A DNA stretch of 64,000 bases from Coriaria nepalensis (taxonomy: Eukaryota; Streptophyta; Magnoliopsida; Cucurbitales; Coriariaceae): assembly GCA_027186245.1 (NCBI GenBank), contig CP114481.1, positions 31,465,501 to 31,529,500 of the forward strand, given 5' to 3'. The translations under genes were made by a program, and so were the position numbers. Of this stretch, positions 11,041 through 24,150 are shown piece by piece; position 1 is the stretch's first letter, and every line of letters starts with the position of its first letter. The notes beneath the pieces are model-generated. The model was given only the letters and a program-made list of their open reading frames with translations, was not told where the DNA came from and did no database searches.

Positions 11041-14000
11041 GCATTCGTTTAACCTTTAAATCATTTCAATGAGTCATTTCAAGTCAATAACCTATTTCAA
11101 AGCAAGTCGAACGAATTCTATTTTTGCACTACAAACACAAGTTTTGTGCATAACTTGCAAATGATCAATGCAAGGAAAGTGTGCATTCGTTTAACTTAAA
11201 ATCATTTCAATGAGTCATTTCAAGTCAATAAGTTATTTCAAAGCAAGTCGAACGAATTCTGTTTTTGCACTACAAACACAAGTTTTGTGCATAACTTGCA
11301 AATGATCAATGCAAGGAAAGTGTGCACTCGTTTAACCTTCAAATCATTTCAATGAGTCATTTCAAGTTAATAACTTATTTCAAAGCAAGTCGAACGAATT
11401 CAATTTTTGCACTACAGACACAAGTTTGGTGCATAACTTCCAAATGATCATTGCAAGGAAAGTGTGCATTCGTTTAACCTTAAAATCATTTCAATGAGTC
11501 ATTTCAAGTCAATAACTTATTTCGAAGCAAGTCGAATGAATTCTATTTTTTCACTACAAACAGAAGTTTTTTGCATAACTTGCAAATGATCAATGCAAGG
11601 AAAGTGTGCATTCGTTTAACCTTTAAATCATTTCAATGAGTCATTTCAAGTCAATAACTTATTTCGAAGCAAGTCGAACGAATTCTATTTTTGCACTACA
11701 AACACATGTTTTGTGCATAACTTGCAAATGATCAATGCAAGGAAAGTGTGCATTCGTTTAACTTAAAATCATTTCAATGAGTCATTTCAAGTCAATAACT
11801 TATTTCAAAGCAAGTCGAACGAATTCTGTTTTTTCACTACAAACACAAGTTTTGTGCATAACTTGCAAATGATCAATGCAAGGAAAGTGTGCATTCGTTT
11901 AACTTAAAATCATTTCAATGAGTCATTTCAAATCAATAATTTATTTCAAACCAAGTCGAACGAATTCAATTTTTGCACTACAAACACAAGTTCTGTCCAT
12001 AACTTGCAAATGATCATTGCAAGGAAAATGTGCATTCGTTTAACCTAAAATCATTTCAATGAGTCATTTCAAGTCAATAAGTTATTTCAAAGCAAGGCGA
12101 ACGAATTCTATTTTTGCACTACAAACACAATTTTTGTGCCTAACTTGCAAATGATCATTGCAAGGAAAGTGTGCACTCGTTTAACCTTCAAATCATTTCA
12201 ATGAGTCATTTCAAGTTAATAACTTATTTCAAAGCAAGTCGAACGAATTTAATTTTTGCACTACAGACACAAGTTTTGTGCATAACTTCCAAATGATCAT
12301 TGCAAGGAAAGTGTGCATTCGTTTAACCTTAAAATCATTTCAATGAGTCATTTCAAGTCAATAACTTATTTCAAAGCAAGTCGACCGAATTATATTTTTG
12401 CACTACAAACACAAGTTTTGTGCATAACTTGCAAATGATCAATGCAAGGAAAGTGTGCATTCGTTTAACTTAAAATCATTTCAATGAGTCATTTCAAGTC
12501 AATGACTTATTTCAAAGCAAGTTGAACGAATTCTATTCTTTCACTACAAACACAAGTTTTGTGCATAACTTGCAAATGATCAATGCAAGGAAAGTGTGCA
12601 TTCGTTTAACCTTAAAATCATTTCAATGAGTCATTTCAAGTCAATAACTTATTTCAAAGCAAGTCGAAAGAATTCTATTTTTGCACTACAAACTCAAGTT
12701 CTGTGCATAACATGCAAATGATCAATGCAAGGAAAGTGTGCATTCATTTAACCTTAAAATCATTTCAATGAGTCATTTCAAGTCAATAACTTATTTCAAA
12801 GCAAGTCGAACGAGTTCAATTTTTGCACTACAAACACAAGTTTTGTGCTTAACTTCCAAATGATCATTGCACGGAAAGTGTGCATTCGTTTCACCTTAAA
12901 ATCATTTCAATGAGTCATTTCAAGTCAATAACTTATTTCGAAGCAAGTCGAACGAATTCAATTTTTGCACTACAAACACAAGTTTTGTGCCTAACTTGCA
13001 AATGATCAATGCAAGGAAAGTGTGCATTCGTTTGACCTTAAAATCCTTTCAATATGTCATTTCAAGTCAATAACTTATTTCAAAGCAAGTCGAACGAATT
13101 CAATTTTTGCAGTGCAAACAGAAGTTTTGTGCATAACTTGCAAATGATCAATGCAAGGAAAGTGTGCATTCGTTTCACTTAAAATGATTTCAATGAGTCA
13201 TTTCAAGTCAATGACTTATTTCAAAGCAAGTTGAACGAATTCTATTTTTTCACTACAAACAGAAGTTTTTTGCATAACTTGCAAATGATCAATGCAAGGA
13301 AAGTGTGCATTCGTTTAACCTTTAAATCATTTCAATGAGTCATTTCAAGTTAATAACTTATTTCAAAGCAAGTCGAACGAATTCAATTTTTGCACTACAG
13401 ACACAAGTTTGGTGCATAACTTCCAAATGATCATTGCAAGGAAAGTGTGCATTCGTTTAACCTTAAAATCATTTCAATGAGTCATTTCAAGTCAATAACT
13501 TATTTCAAAGCAAGTCGAATGAATTCTACTTTTTCACTACAAACAGAAGTTTTTTGCATAACTTGCAAATGACCAATGCAAGGAAAGTGTGCATTCGTTT
13601 AACCTTTAAATCATTTCAATGAGTCATTTCAAGTCAATAACTTATTTCAAAGCAAGTCGAACGAATTCTATTTTTGCACTACAAACACAAGTTTTGTGCA
13701 TAACTTGCAAATGATCAATGCAAGGAAAGTGTGCATTCGTTTAACTTAAAATCATTTCAATGAGTCATTTCAAGTCAATAACTTATTTCAAAGCAAGTCG
13801 AACGAATTCTATTTTTTCACTACAAACACAAGTTTTGTGCATAACTTGCAAATGATCAATGCAAGGAAAGTGTGCAGTCGTTTAACTTAAAATCATTTCA
13901 ATGAGTCATTTCAAATCAATAATTTATTTCAAACCAAGTCGAACGAATTCAATTTTTGCACTACAAACACAAGTTCTGTGCATAACTTGCAAATGATCAT

Positions 14001-14657
14001 TGCAAGGAAAATGTGCATTCGTTTAACCTTAAAATCATTTCAATGAGTCATTTCAAGTCAATAAGTTATTTCAAAGCAAGGCGAACGAATTCTATTTTTG
14101 CACTACAAACACAATTTTTGTGCCTAACTTGCAAATGATCAATGCAAGGAAAGTGTGCACTCGTTTAACCTTCAAATCATTTCAATGAGTCATTTCAAGT
14201 TAATAACTTATTTTAAAGCAAGTCGAACGAATTCAATTTTTGCACTACAGACACAAGTTTTGTGCATAACTTCCAAATGATCATTGCAAGGAAACTGTGC
14301 ATTCGTTTAACCTTAAAATCATTTCAATGAGTCATTTCAAGTCAATAACTTATTTCAAAGCAAGTCGAACGAATTCTATTTTTGCACTACAAACACAAGT
14401 TTTGTGCATAACTTGCAAGTGATCAATGCAAGGAAAGTGTGCATTCGTTTAACCTTTAAATCATTTCAATGAGTCATTTCAAGTCAATAACTTATTTCAA
14501 AGCAAGTCGAACGAATTCTATTTTTGCACTACAAACACAAGTTTTGTGCATAACTTGCAAATGATCAATGCAAGGAAAGTGTGCATTCGTTTAACTTAAA
14601 ATCATTTCAATGAGTCATTTCAAGTCAATAATTTATTTCAAAGCAAGTCGAACGAAT
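11040..14657. repeat. Segment duplicated about 11.9 kb downstream (22,950-26,567)
   Basis: Paired rare markers at a constant offset define the homology: ATAACCTATTTC (near 11087/22996), TTCGAAGCAAGTCGAATG (11521/23430), TTCTGTCCAT (11991/23900), TCGACCGAATTAT (12381/24291), AACTCAAGTTCTG (12691/24601), GAGTTCAATT (near 12812/24722), GTGCTTAACTTCC (near 12845/24755) and ACTTGCAAGTGATC (14411/26321). The offset changes from 11,909 to 11,910 because one T is missing near 12045 (TTTAACCTAAAATC). The match ends at about 14657, where GAATTCAATTTTTGCAG faces GAATTCTATTTTTTCAC. Confidence 0.8.
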
Positions 14658-15750
14658 TCAATTTTTGCAGTGCAAACAGAAGTTTTGTGCATAACTTGCA
14701 AATGATCAATGCAAGGAAAGTGTGCATTCGTTTCACTTAAAATGATTTCAATGAGTCATTTCAAGTCAATGACTTATTTCAAAGCAAGTTGAACGAATTC
14801 TATTTTTTCACTACAAACAGAAGTTTTTTGCATAACTTGCAAATGATCAATGCAAGGAAAGTGTGCATTCGTTTAACCTTTAAATCATTTCAATGAGTCA
14901 TTTCAAGTTAATAACTTATTTCAAAGCAAGTCGAACGAATTCAATTTTTGCACTACAGACACAAGTTTGGTGCATAACTTCCAAATGATCATTGCAAGGA
15001 AAGTGTGCATTCGTTTAACCTTAAAATCATTTCAATGAGTCATTTCAAGTCAATAACTTATTTCAAAGCAAGTCGAACGAATTCAATTTTTGCACTACAA
15101 ACACAAGTTTTGTGCATAACTTGCAAATGATCATTGCAAGGAAAGTGTGCATTCATTTAACCTTAAAATCATTTCAATGAGTCATTTCAAGTCAATGACT
15201 TATTTCAAAGCAAGTCGAACGAATTCAATTTTTGCACTACAAACACAAGTTTTGTGCCTAACTTGCAAATGATCAATGCAAGGAAAGTGTGCATTCGTTT
15301 AACCTTTATATCATTTCAATGAGTCATTTCAAGTCAATAACTTATTTCAAAGCAAGTCGAACGAATTCAATTTTTGCACTACAAACACAAGTTTTGTGCA
15401 TAACTTCCAAATGATCATTGCAAGGAAAGTGTGCATTCGTTTAACCTTAAAATCATTTCAATGAGTCATTTCAAGTCAATAACTTATTTCAAAGCAAGTC
15501 GAACGAATTCAATTTTTGCACTACAAACACAAGTTTTGTGCCTAACTTGCAAATGATCAATGCAAGGAAAGTGTGCATTCGTTTGACCTTAAAATCCTTT
15601 CAATATGTCATTTCAAGTCAATAACTTATTTCAAAGCAAGTCGAACGAATTCAATTTTTGCAGTGCAAACAGAAGTTTTGTGCATAACTTGCAAATGATC
15701 AATGCAAGGAAAGTGTGCATTCGTTTCACTTAAAATGATTTCAATGAGTC
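14657..15750. repeat. Satellite monomers linking two duplicated segments
   Basis: About eight units of left-family types are present: GCAGTGC at 14667, TTGAACG/TTTTTTGC, ACAGACACAAGTTTGGTGC, ATTCATTTAACC, GTGCCTAAC and AATATGTC/GCAGTGC. The order resembles parts of 1.3-2.3 kb and 13.0-13.5 kb, but I could not define one clean duplicate. No gene or non-satellite sequence is present. Confidence 0.7.
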
Positions 15751-18700
15751 ATTTCAAGTCAATGACTTATTTCAAAGCAAGTTGAACGAATTCTATTTTT
15801 TCACTACAAACAGAAGTTTTTTGCATAACTTGCAAATGATCAATGCAAGGAAAGTGTGCATTCGTTTAACCTTAAAATCATTTCAATCAGTCATTTCAAG
15901 TCAATAACTTATTTCAAAGCAAGTCGAACGAATTTTATTTTTGCACTACAAACAGAAGTTTTGTGCATAACTTGCAAATGATCAATGCAAGGAAAGTGTG
16001 CACTCGTTTAACCTTCAAATCATTTCAATGAGTCATTTCAAGTTAATAACTTATTTCAAAGCAAGTCGAACGAATTCAATTTTTGCACTACAGACACAAG
16101 TTTTGTGCATAACTTGCAAATGCTCAATGCAAGGAATGTGTGCACTCGTTTAACCTCCAAATCATTTCAATGAGTCATTTCAAGTTAATAACTTATTTCA
16201 AAGTAAGTCGAACGAATTCAATTTTTGCACTACAAACACAAGTTTTGTGCATAACTTCCAAATGATCAATGCAAGGAAAGTGTGCATTCGTTTAACTTTA
16301 AAATCATTTCAATGAGTCATTTCAAGTCAATGACTTATTTCAAAGCAAGTCGAACGAATTCAATTTTTGCACTACAAACACAAGTTTTGTGCCTAACTTG
16401 CAAATGATCAATGCAAGGAAAGTGTGCATTCGTTTAACCTTTAAATCATTTCAATGAGTCATTTCAAGTCAATAACTTATTTCAAAGCAAGTCGAACGAA
16501 TTCAATTATTGCACTACAAACACAAGTTTTGTGCATAACTTCCAAATGATCATTGCAAGGAAAGTGTGCATTCGTTTAACCTTAAAATCATTTCAATGAG
16601 TCATTTCAAGTCAATAACTTATTTCAAAGCAAGTCGAACGAATTCAATTATTGCACTACAAACACAAGTTTTGTGCATAACTTGCAAATGATCATTGCAA
16701 GGAAAGTGTGCATTCATTTAACCTTAAAATCATTTCAATGAGTCATTTCAAGTCAATGACTTATTTCAAAGCAAGTCGAACGAATTCAATTTTTGCACTA
16801 CAAACACAAGTTTTGTGCCTAACTTGCAAATGATCAATGCAAGGAAAGTGTGCATTCGTTTAACCTTTAAATCATTTCAATGAGTCATTTCAAGTCAATA
16901 ACTTATTTCAAAGCAAGTCGAACGAATTCAATTTTTGCACTACAAACACAAGTTTTGTGCATAACTTCCAAATGATCATTGCAAGGAAAGTGTGCATTCG
17001 TTTAACCTTAAAATCATTTCAATGAGTCATTTCAAGTCAATAACTTATTTCAAAGCAAGTCGAATGAATTCTATTTTTTCACTACAAACACAAGTTTTGT
17101 GCATAACTTGCAAATGATCAATGCAAGGAAAGTGTGCATTCGTTTAACTTAAAATCATTTCAATGAGTCATTTCAAGTCAATAATTTATTTCAAAGCAAG
17201 TCGAACGAATTCTATTTTTTCACTACAAACACAAGTTTTGTGCATAACTTGCAAATGATCAATGCAAGGAAAGTGTGCATTCGTTTAACTTAAAATCATT
17301 TCAATGAGTCATTTCAAATCAATAATTTATTTCAAACCAAGTCGAACGAATTCAATTTTTGCACTACAAACACAAGTTCTGTGCATAACTTGCAAATGAT
17401 CATTGCAAGGAAAATGTGCATTCGTTTAACCTTAAAATCATTTCAATGAGTCATTTCAAGTCAATAAGTTATTTCAAAGCAAGGCGAACGAATTCTATTT
17501 TTGCACTACAAACACAATTTTTGTGCCTAACTTGCAAATGATCAATGCAAGGAAAGTGTGCACTCGTTTAGCCTTCAAATCATTTCAATGAGTCATTTCA
17601 AGTTAATAACTTCTTTCAAAGCAAGTCGAACGAATTCAATTTTTGCACTACAGACACAAGTTTTGTGCATAACTTCCAAATGATCATTGCAAGGAAAGTG
17701 TGCATTCGTTTAACCTTAAAATCATTTCAATGAGTCATTTCAAGTCAATAACTTATTTCAAAGCAAGTCGAACGAATTCAATTTTTGTACTACAAACACA
17801 AGTTTTGTGCCTAACTTGCAAATGATCAATGCAAGGAAAGTGTGCATTCGTTTGACCTTAAAATCCTTTCAAGATGTCATTTCAAGTCAATAACTTATTT
17901 CAAAGCAAGTCGAACGAATTCAATTTTTGCAGTGCAAACAGAAGTTTTGTGCATAACTTGCAAATGATCAATGCAAGGAAAGTGTGCATTCGTTTCACTT
18001 AAAATGATTTCAATGAGTCATTTCAAGTCAATGACTTATTTCAAAGCAAGTTGAACGAATTCTATTTTTTCACTACAAACAGAAGTTTTTTGCATAACTT
18101 GCAAATGATCAATGCAAGGAAAGTGTGCATTCGTTTAACCTTTAAATCATTTCAATGAGTCATTTCAAGTTAATAACTTATTTCAAAGCAAGTTGAACGA
18201 ATTCAATTTTTGCACTACAAACACAAGTTTTGTGCATAACTTCCAAATGATCATTGCAAGGAAAGTGTGCATTCGTTTAACCTTAAAATCATTTCAATGA
18301 GTCATTTCAAGTCAATAACTTATTTCAAAGCAAGTCGAACGAATTCAATTTTTGCACTACAAACACAAGTTTTGTGCATAACTTGCAAATGATCATTGCA
18401 AGGAAAGTGTGCATTCATTTAACCTTAAAATCATTTCAATGAGTCATTTCAAGTCAATGACTTATTTCAAAGCAAGTCGAACGAATTCAATTTTTGCACT
18501 ACAGACACAAGTTTGGTGCATAACTTCCAAATGATCATTGCAAGGAAAGTGTGCATTCGTTTAACCTTAAAATCATTTCAATGAGTCATTTCAAGTCAAT
18601 AACTTATTTCAAAGCAAGTCGAATGAATTCTATTTTTTCACTACAAACAGAAGTTTTTTGCATAACTTGCAAATGACCAATGCAAGGAAAGTGTGCATTC

Positions 18701-19190
18701 GTTTAACCTTTAAATCATTTCAATGAGTCATTTCAAGTCAATAACTTATTTCAAAGCAAGTCGAACGAATTCAATTTTTGCACTACAAACACAAGTTTTG
18801 TGCATAACTTCCAAATGATCATTGCAAGGAAAGTGTGCATTCGTTTAACCTTAAAATCATTTCAATGAGTCATTTCAAGTCAATAACTTATTTCAAAGCA
18901 AGTCGAACGAATTCAATTTTTGCACTACAAACACAAGTTTTGTGCATAACTTGCAAATGATCATTGCAAGGAAAGTGTGCATTCATTTAACCTTAAAATC
19001 ATTTCAATGAGTCATTTCAAGTCAATGACTTATTTCAAAGCAAGTCGAACGAATTCAATTTTTGCACTACAAACACAAGTTTTGTGCCTAACTTGCAAAT
19101 GATCAATGCAAGGAAAGTGTGCATTCGTTTAACCTTTAAATCATTTCAATGAGTCATTTCAAGTCAATAACTTATTTCAAAGCAAGTCGA
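15750..19190. repeat. Copy of 2,990-6,430 at offset 12,761 bp
   Basis: Markers match at a constant offset of 12,761 bp (90 monomers): ATGACTTATT (3001/15762), TTCAATCAGT (3121/15882), AGTAAGTCGA (3441/16202), ATAACTTCTTTC (4850/17611 for TTCTTTC), AGGCGAACG (4721/17482) and AATGACCAAT (5911/18672). The match ends where TCAATTATTG at 6436 faces TCAATTTTTG near 19197. The few differences include TTGCGAATG at 3924 against TTGCAAATG, and TTTAGCCTTC near 17568 against TTTAACCTTC. Confidence 0.85.
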
Positions 19191-22100
19191 ACGAATTCAA
19201 TTTTTGCACTACAAACACAAGTTTTGTGCATAACTTGCAAATGATCATTGCACGGAAAGTGTGCATTCGTTTCACCTTAAAATCATTTCAATGAGTCATT
19301 TCAAGTCAATAACTTATTTCGAAGCAAGTCGAACGAATTCAATTTTTGCACTACAAACACAAGTTTTGTGCCTAACTTGCAAATGATCAATGCAAGGAAA
19401 GTGTGCATTCGTTTGACCTTAAAATCCTTTCAATATGTCATTTCAAGTCAATAACTTATTTCAAAGCAAGTCGAACGAATTCAATTTTTGCAGTGCAAAC
19501 AGAAGTTTTGTGCATAACTTGCAAATGATCAATGCAAGGAAAGTGTGCATTCGTTTCACTTAAAATGATTTCAATGAGTTATTTCAAGTCAATGACTTAT
19601 TTCAAAGCAAGTTGAACGAATTCTATTTTTTCACTACAAACAGAAGTTTTTTGCATAACTTGCAAATGATCAATGCAAGGAAAGTGTGCATTCGTTTAAC
19701 CTTTAAATCATTTCAATGAGTCATTTCAAGTTAATAACTTATTTAAAAGCAAGTCGAACGAATTCAATTTTTGCACTACAGACACAAGTTTGGTGCATAA
19801 CTTCCAAATGATCATTGCAAGGAAAGTGTGCATTTGGTTAAACTTAAAATCCTTTCAATGAGTCATTTCAAGTCAATAACTTATTTCAAAGCAAGTCGAA
19901 CGAATTCTATTTTTGCACTACAGACACAAGTTTGGTGCATAACTTCCAAATGATCATTGCAAGGAAAGTGTGCATTCGTTTAACCTTAAAATCATTTCAA
20001 TGAGTCATTTCAAGTCAATAACTTATTTCAAAGCAAGTCGAATGAATTCTATTTTTTCACTACAAACAGAAGTTTTTTGCATAACTGGCAAATGATCAAT
20101 GCAAGGAAAGTGTGCATTCGTTTAACCTTTAAATCATTTCAATGAGTCATTTCAAGTCAATAACCTATTTCAAAGCAAGTCGAACGAATTCTATTTTTGC
20201 ACTACAAACACAAGTTTTGTGCATAACTTGCAAATGATCAATGCAAGGAAAGTGTGCATTCGTTTAACTTAAAATCATTTCAATGAGTCATTTCAAGTCA
20301 ATAAGTTATTTCAAAGCAAGTCGAACGAATTCTGTTTTTGCACTACAAACACAAGTTTTGTGCATAACTTGCAAATGATCAATGCAAGGAAAGTGTGCAC
20401 TCGTTTAACCTTCAAATCATTTCAATGAGTCATTTCAAGTTAATAACTTATTTCAAAGCAAATCGAACGAATTCAATTTTTGCACTACAGACACAAGTTT
20501 GGTGCATAACTTCCAAATGATCATTGCAAGGAAAGTGTGCATTCGTTTAACCTTAAAATCATTTCAATGAGTCATTTCAAGTCAATAACTTATTTCGAAG
20601 CAAGTCGAATGAATTCTATTTTTTCACTACAAACAGAAGTTTTTTGCATAACTTGCAAATGATCAATGCAAGGAAAGTGTGCATTCGTTTAACCTTTAAA
20701 TCATTTCAATGAGTCATTTCAAGTCAATAACTTATTTCAAAGCAAGTCGAACGAATTCTATTTTTGCACTACAAACACATGTTTTGTGCATAACTTGCAA
20801 ATGATCAATGCAAGGAAAGTGTGCATTCGTTTAACTTAAAATCATTTCAATGAGTCATTTCAAGTCAATAACTTATTTCAAAGCAAGTCGAACGAATTCT
20901 GTTTTTTCACTACAAACACAAGTTTTGTGCATAACTTGCAAATGATCAATGCAAGGAAAGTGTGCATTCGTTTAACTTAAAATCATTTCAATGAGTCATT
21001 TCAAATCAATAATTTATTTCAAACCAAGTCGAACGAATTCAATTTTTGCACTACAAACACAAGTTCTGTCCATAACTTGCAAATGATCATTGCAAGGAAA
21101 ATGTGCATTCGTTTAACCTTAAAATCATTTCAATGAGTCATTTCAAGTCAATAAGTTATTTCAAAGCAAGGCGAACGAATTCTATTTTTGCACTACAAAC
21201 ACAATTTTTGTGCCTAACTTGCAAATGATCATTGCAAGGAAAGTGTGCACTCGTTTAACCTTCAAATCATTTCAATGAGTCATTTCAAGTTAATAACTTA
21301 TTTCAAAGCAAGTCGAACGAATTCAATTTTTGCACTACAGACACAAGTTTGGTGCATAACTTCCAAATGATCATTGCAAGGAAAGTGTGCATTCGTTTAA
21401 CCTTAAAATCATTTCAATGAGTCATTTCAAGTCAATAACTTATTTCAAAGCAAGTCGAATGAATTCTATTTTTTCACTACAAACAGAAGTTTTTTGCATA
21501 ACTTGCAAATGACCAATGCAAGGAAAGTGTGCATTCGTTTAACCTTTAAATCATTTCAATGAGTCATTTCAAGTCAATAACTTATTTCAAAGCAAGTCGA
21601 ACGAATTCAATTTTTGCACTACAAACACAAGTTTTGTGCATAACTTCCAAATGATCATTGCAAGGAAAGTGTGCATTCGTTTAACCTTAAAATCATTTCA
21701 ATGAGTCATTTCAAGTCAATAACTTATTTCAAAGCAAGTCGAACGAATTCAATTTTTGCACTACAAACACAAGTTTTGTGCATAACTTGCAAATGATCAT
21801 TGCAAGGAAAGTGTGCATTCATTTAACCTTAAAATCATTTCAATGAGTCATTTCAAGTCAATGACTTATTTCAAAGCAAGTCGAACGAATTCAATTTTTG
21901 CACTACAAACACAAGTTTTGTGCCTAACTTGCAAATGATCAATGCAAGGAAAGTGTGCATTCGTTTAACCTTTAAATCATTTCAATGAGTCATTTCAAGT
22001 CAATAACTTATTTCAAAGCAAGTCGAACGAATTCAATTTTTGCACTACAAACACAAGTTTTGTGCATAACTTGCAAATGATCATTGCACGGAAAGTGTGC

Positions 22101-24150
22101 ATTCGTTTCACCTTAAAATCATTTCAATGAGTCATTTCAAGTCAATAACTTATTTCGAAGCAAGTCGAACGAATTCAATTTTTGCACTACAAACACAAGT
22201 TTTGTGCCTAACTTGCAAATGATCAATGCAAGGAAAGTGTGCATTCGTTTGACCTTAAAATCCTTTCAATATGTCATTTCAAGTCAATAACTTATTTCAA
22301 AGCAAGTCGAACGAATTCAATTTTTGCAGTGCAAACAGAAGTTTTGTGCATAACTTGCAAATGATCAATGCAAGGAAAGTGTGCATTCGTTTCACTTAAA
22401 ATGATTTCAATGAGTTATTTCAAGTCAATGACTTATTTCAAAGCAAGTTGAACGAATTCTATTTTTTCACTACAAACAGAAGTTTTTTGCATAACTTGCA
22501 AATGATCAATGCAAGGAAAGTGTGCATTCGTTTAACCTTTAAATCATTTCAATGAGTCATTTCAAGTTAATAACTTATTTAAAAGCAAGTCGAACGAATT
22601 CAATTTTTGCACTACAGACACAAGTTTGGTGCATAACTTCCAAATGATCATTGCAAGGAAAGTGTGCATTTGGTTAAACTTAAAATCCTTTCAATGAGTC
22701 ATTTCAAGTCAATAACTTATTTCAAAGCAAGTCGAACGAATTCTATTTTTGCACTACAGACACAAGTTTGGTGCATAACTTCCAAATGATCATTGCAAGG
22801 AAAGTGTGCATTCGTTTAACCTTAAAATCATTTCAATGAGTCATTTCAAGTCAATAACTTATTTCAAAGCAAGTCGAATGAATTCTATTTTTTCACTACA
22901 AACAGAAGTTTTTTGCATAACTGGCAAATGATCAATGCAAGGAAAGTGTGCATTCGTTTAACCTTTAAATCATTTCAATGAGTCATTTCAAGTCAATAAC
23001 CTATTTCAAAGCAAGTCGAACGAATTCTATTTTTGCACTACAAACACAAGTTTTGTGCATAACTTGCAAATGATCAATGCAAGGAAAGTGTGCATTCGTT
23101 TAACTTAAAATCATTTCAATGAGTCATTTCAAGTCAATAAGTTATTTCAAAGCAAGTCGAACGAATTCTGTTTTTGCACTACAAACACAAGTTTTGTGCA
23201 TAACTTGCAAATGATCAATGCAAGGAAAGTGTGCACTCGTTTAACCTTCAAATCATTTCAATGAGTCATTTCAAGTTAATAACTTATTTCAAAGCAAATC
23301 GAACGAATTCAATTTTTGCACTACAGACACAAGTTTGGTGCATAACTTCCAAATGATCATTGCAAGGAAAGTGTGCATTCGTTTAACCTTAAAATCATTT
23401 CAATGAGTCATTTCAAGTCAATAACTTATTTCGAAGCAAGTCGAATGAATTCTATTTTTTCACTACAAACAGAAGTTTTTTGCATAACTTGCAAATGATC
23501 AATGCAAGGAAAGTGTGCATTCGTTTAACCTTTAAATCATTTCAATGAGTCATTTCAAGTCAATAACTTATTTCAAAGCAAGTCGAACGAATTCTATTTT
23601 TGCACTACAAACACATGTTTTGTGCATAACTTGCAAATGATCAATGCAAGGAAAGTGTGCATTCGTTTAACTTAAAATCATTTCAATGAGTCATTTCAAG
23701 TCAATAACTTATTTCAAAGCAAGTCGAACGAATTCTGTTTTTTCACTACAAACACAAGTTTTGTGCATAACTTGCAAATGATCAATGCAAGGAAAGTGTG
23801 CATTCGTTTAACTTAAAATCATTTCAATGAGTCATTTCAAATCAATAATTTATTTCAAACCAAGTCGAACGAATTCAATTTTTGCACTACAAACACAAGT
23901 TCTGTCCATAACTTGCAAATGATCATTGCAAGGAAAATGTGCATTCGTTTAACCTTAAAATCATTTCAATGAGTCATTTCAAGTCAATAAGTTATTTCAA
24001 AGCAAGGCGAACGAATTCTATTTTTGCACTACAAACACAATTTTTGTGCCTAACTTGCAAATGATCATTGCAAGGAAAGTGTGCACTCGTTTAACCTTCA
24101 AATCATTTCAATGAGTCATTTCAAGTTAATAACTTATTTCAAAGCAAGTC
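18480..24150. repeat. 20-mer HOR, two tandem copies, period 2836 bp
   Basis: Copy 1 is about 18480-21315 and copy 2 about 21316-24150. Rare markers repeat at exactly 2836 bp: TCAATGAGTTATTTC (19571/22407), CATTTGGTTAAAC (19831/22667), ATAACTGGCAAATG (20081/22917), TTTAAAAGCAAG (near 19743/22579), AGCAAATCGAACG (near 20459/23295) and TTCTGTCCAT (near 21064/23900). All of these very rare variants are shared, and I saw no clear difference in the paired lines I compared, so the duplication looks recent. Outside the block the copies part at TCAATGAC against TTAATAAC on the left and GTTTGGTGC against GTTTTGTGC on the right. Confidence 0.85.
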
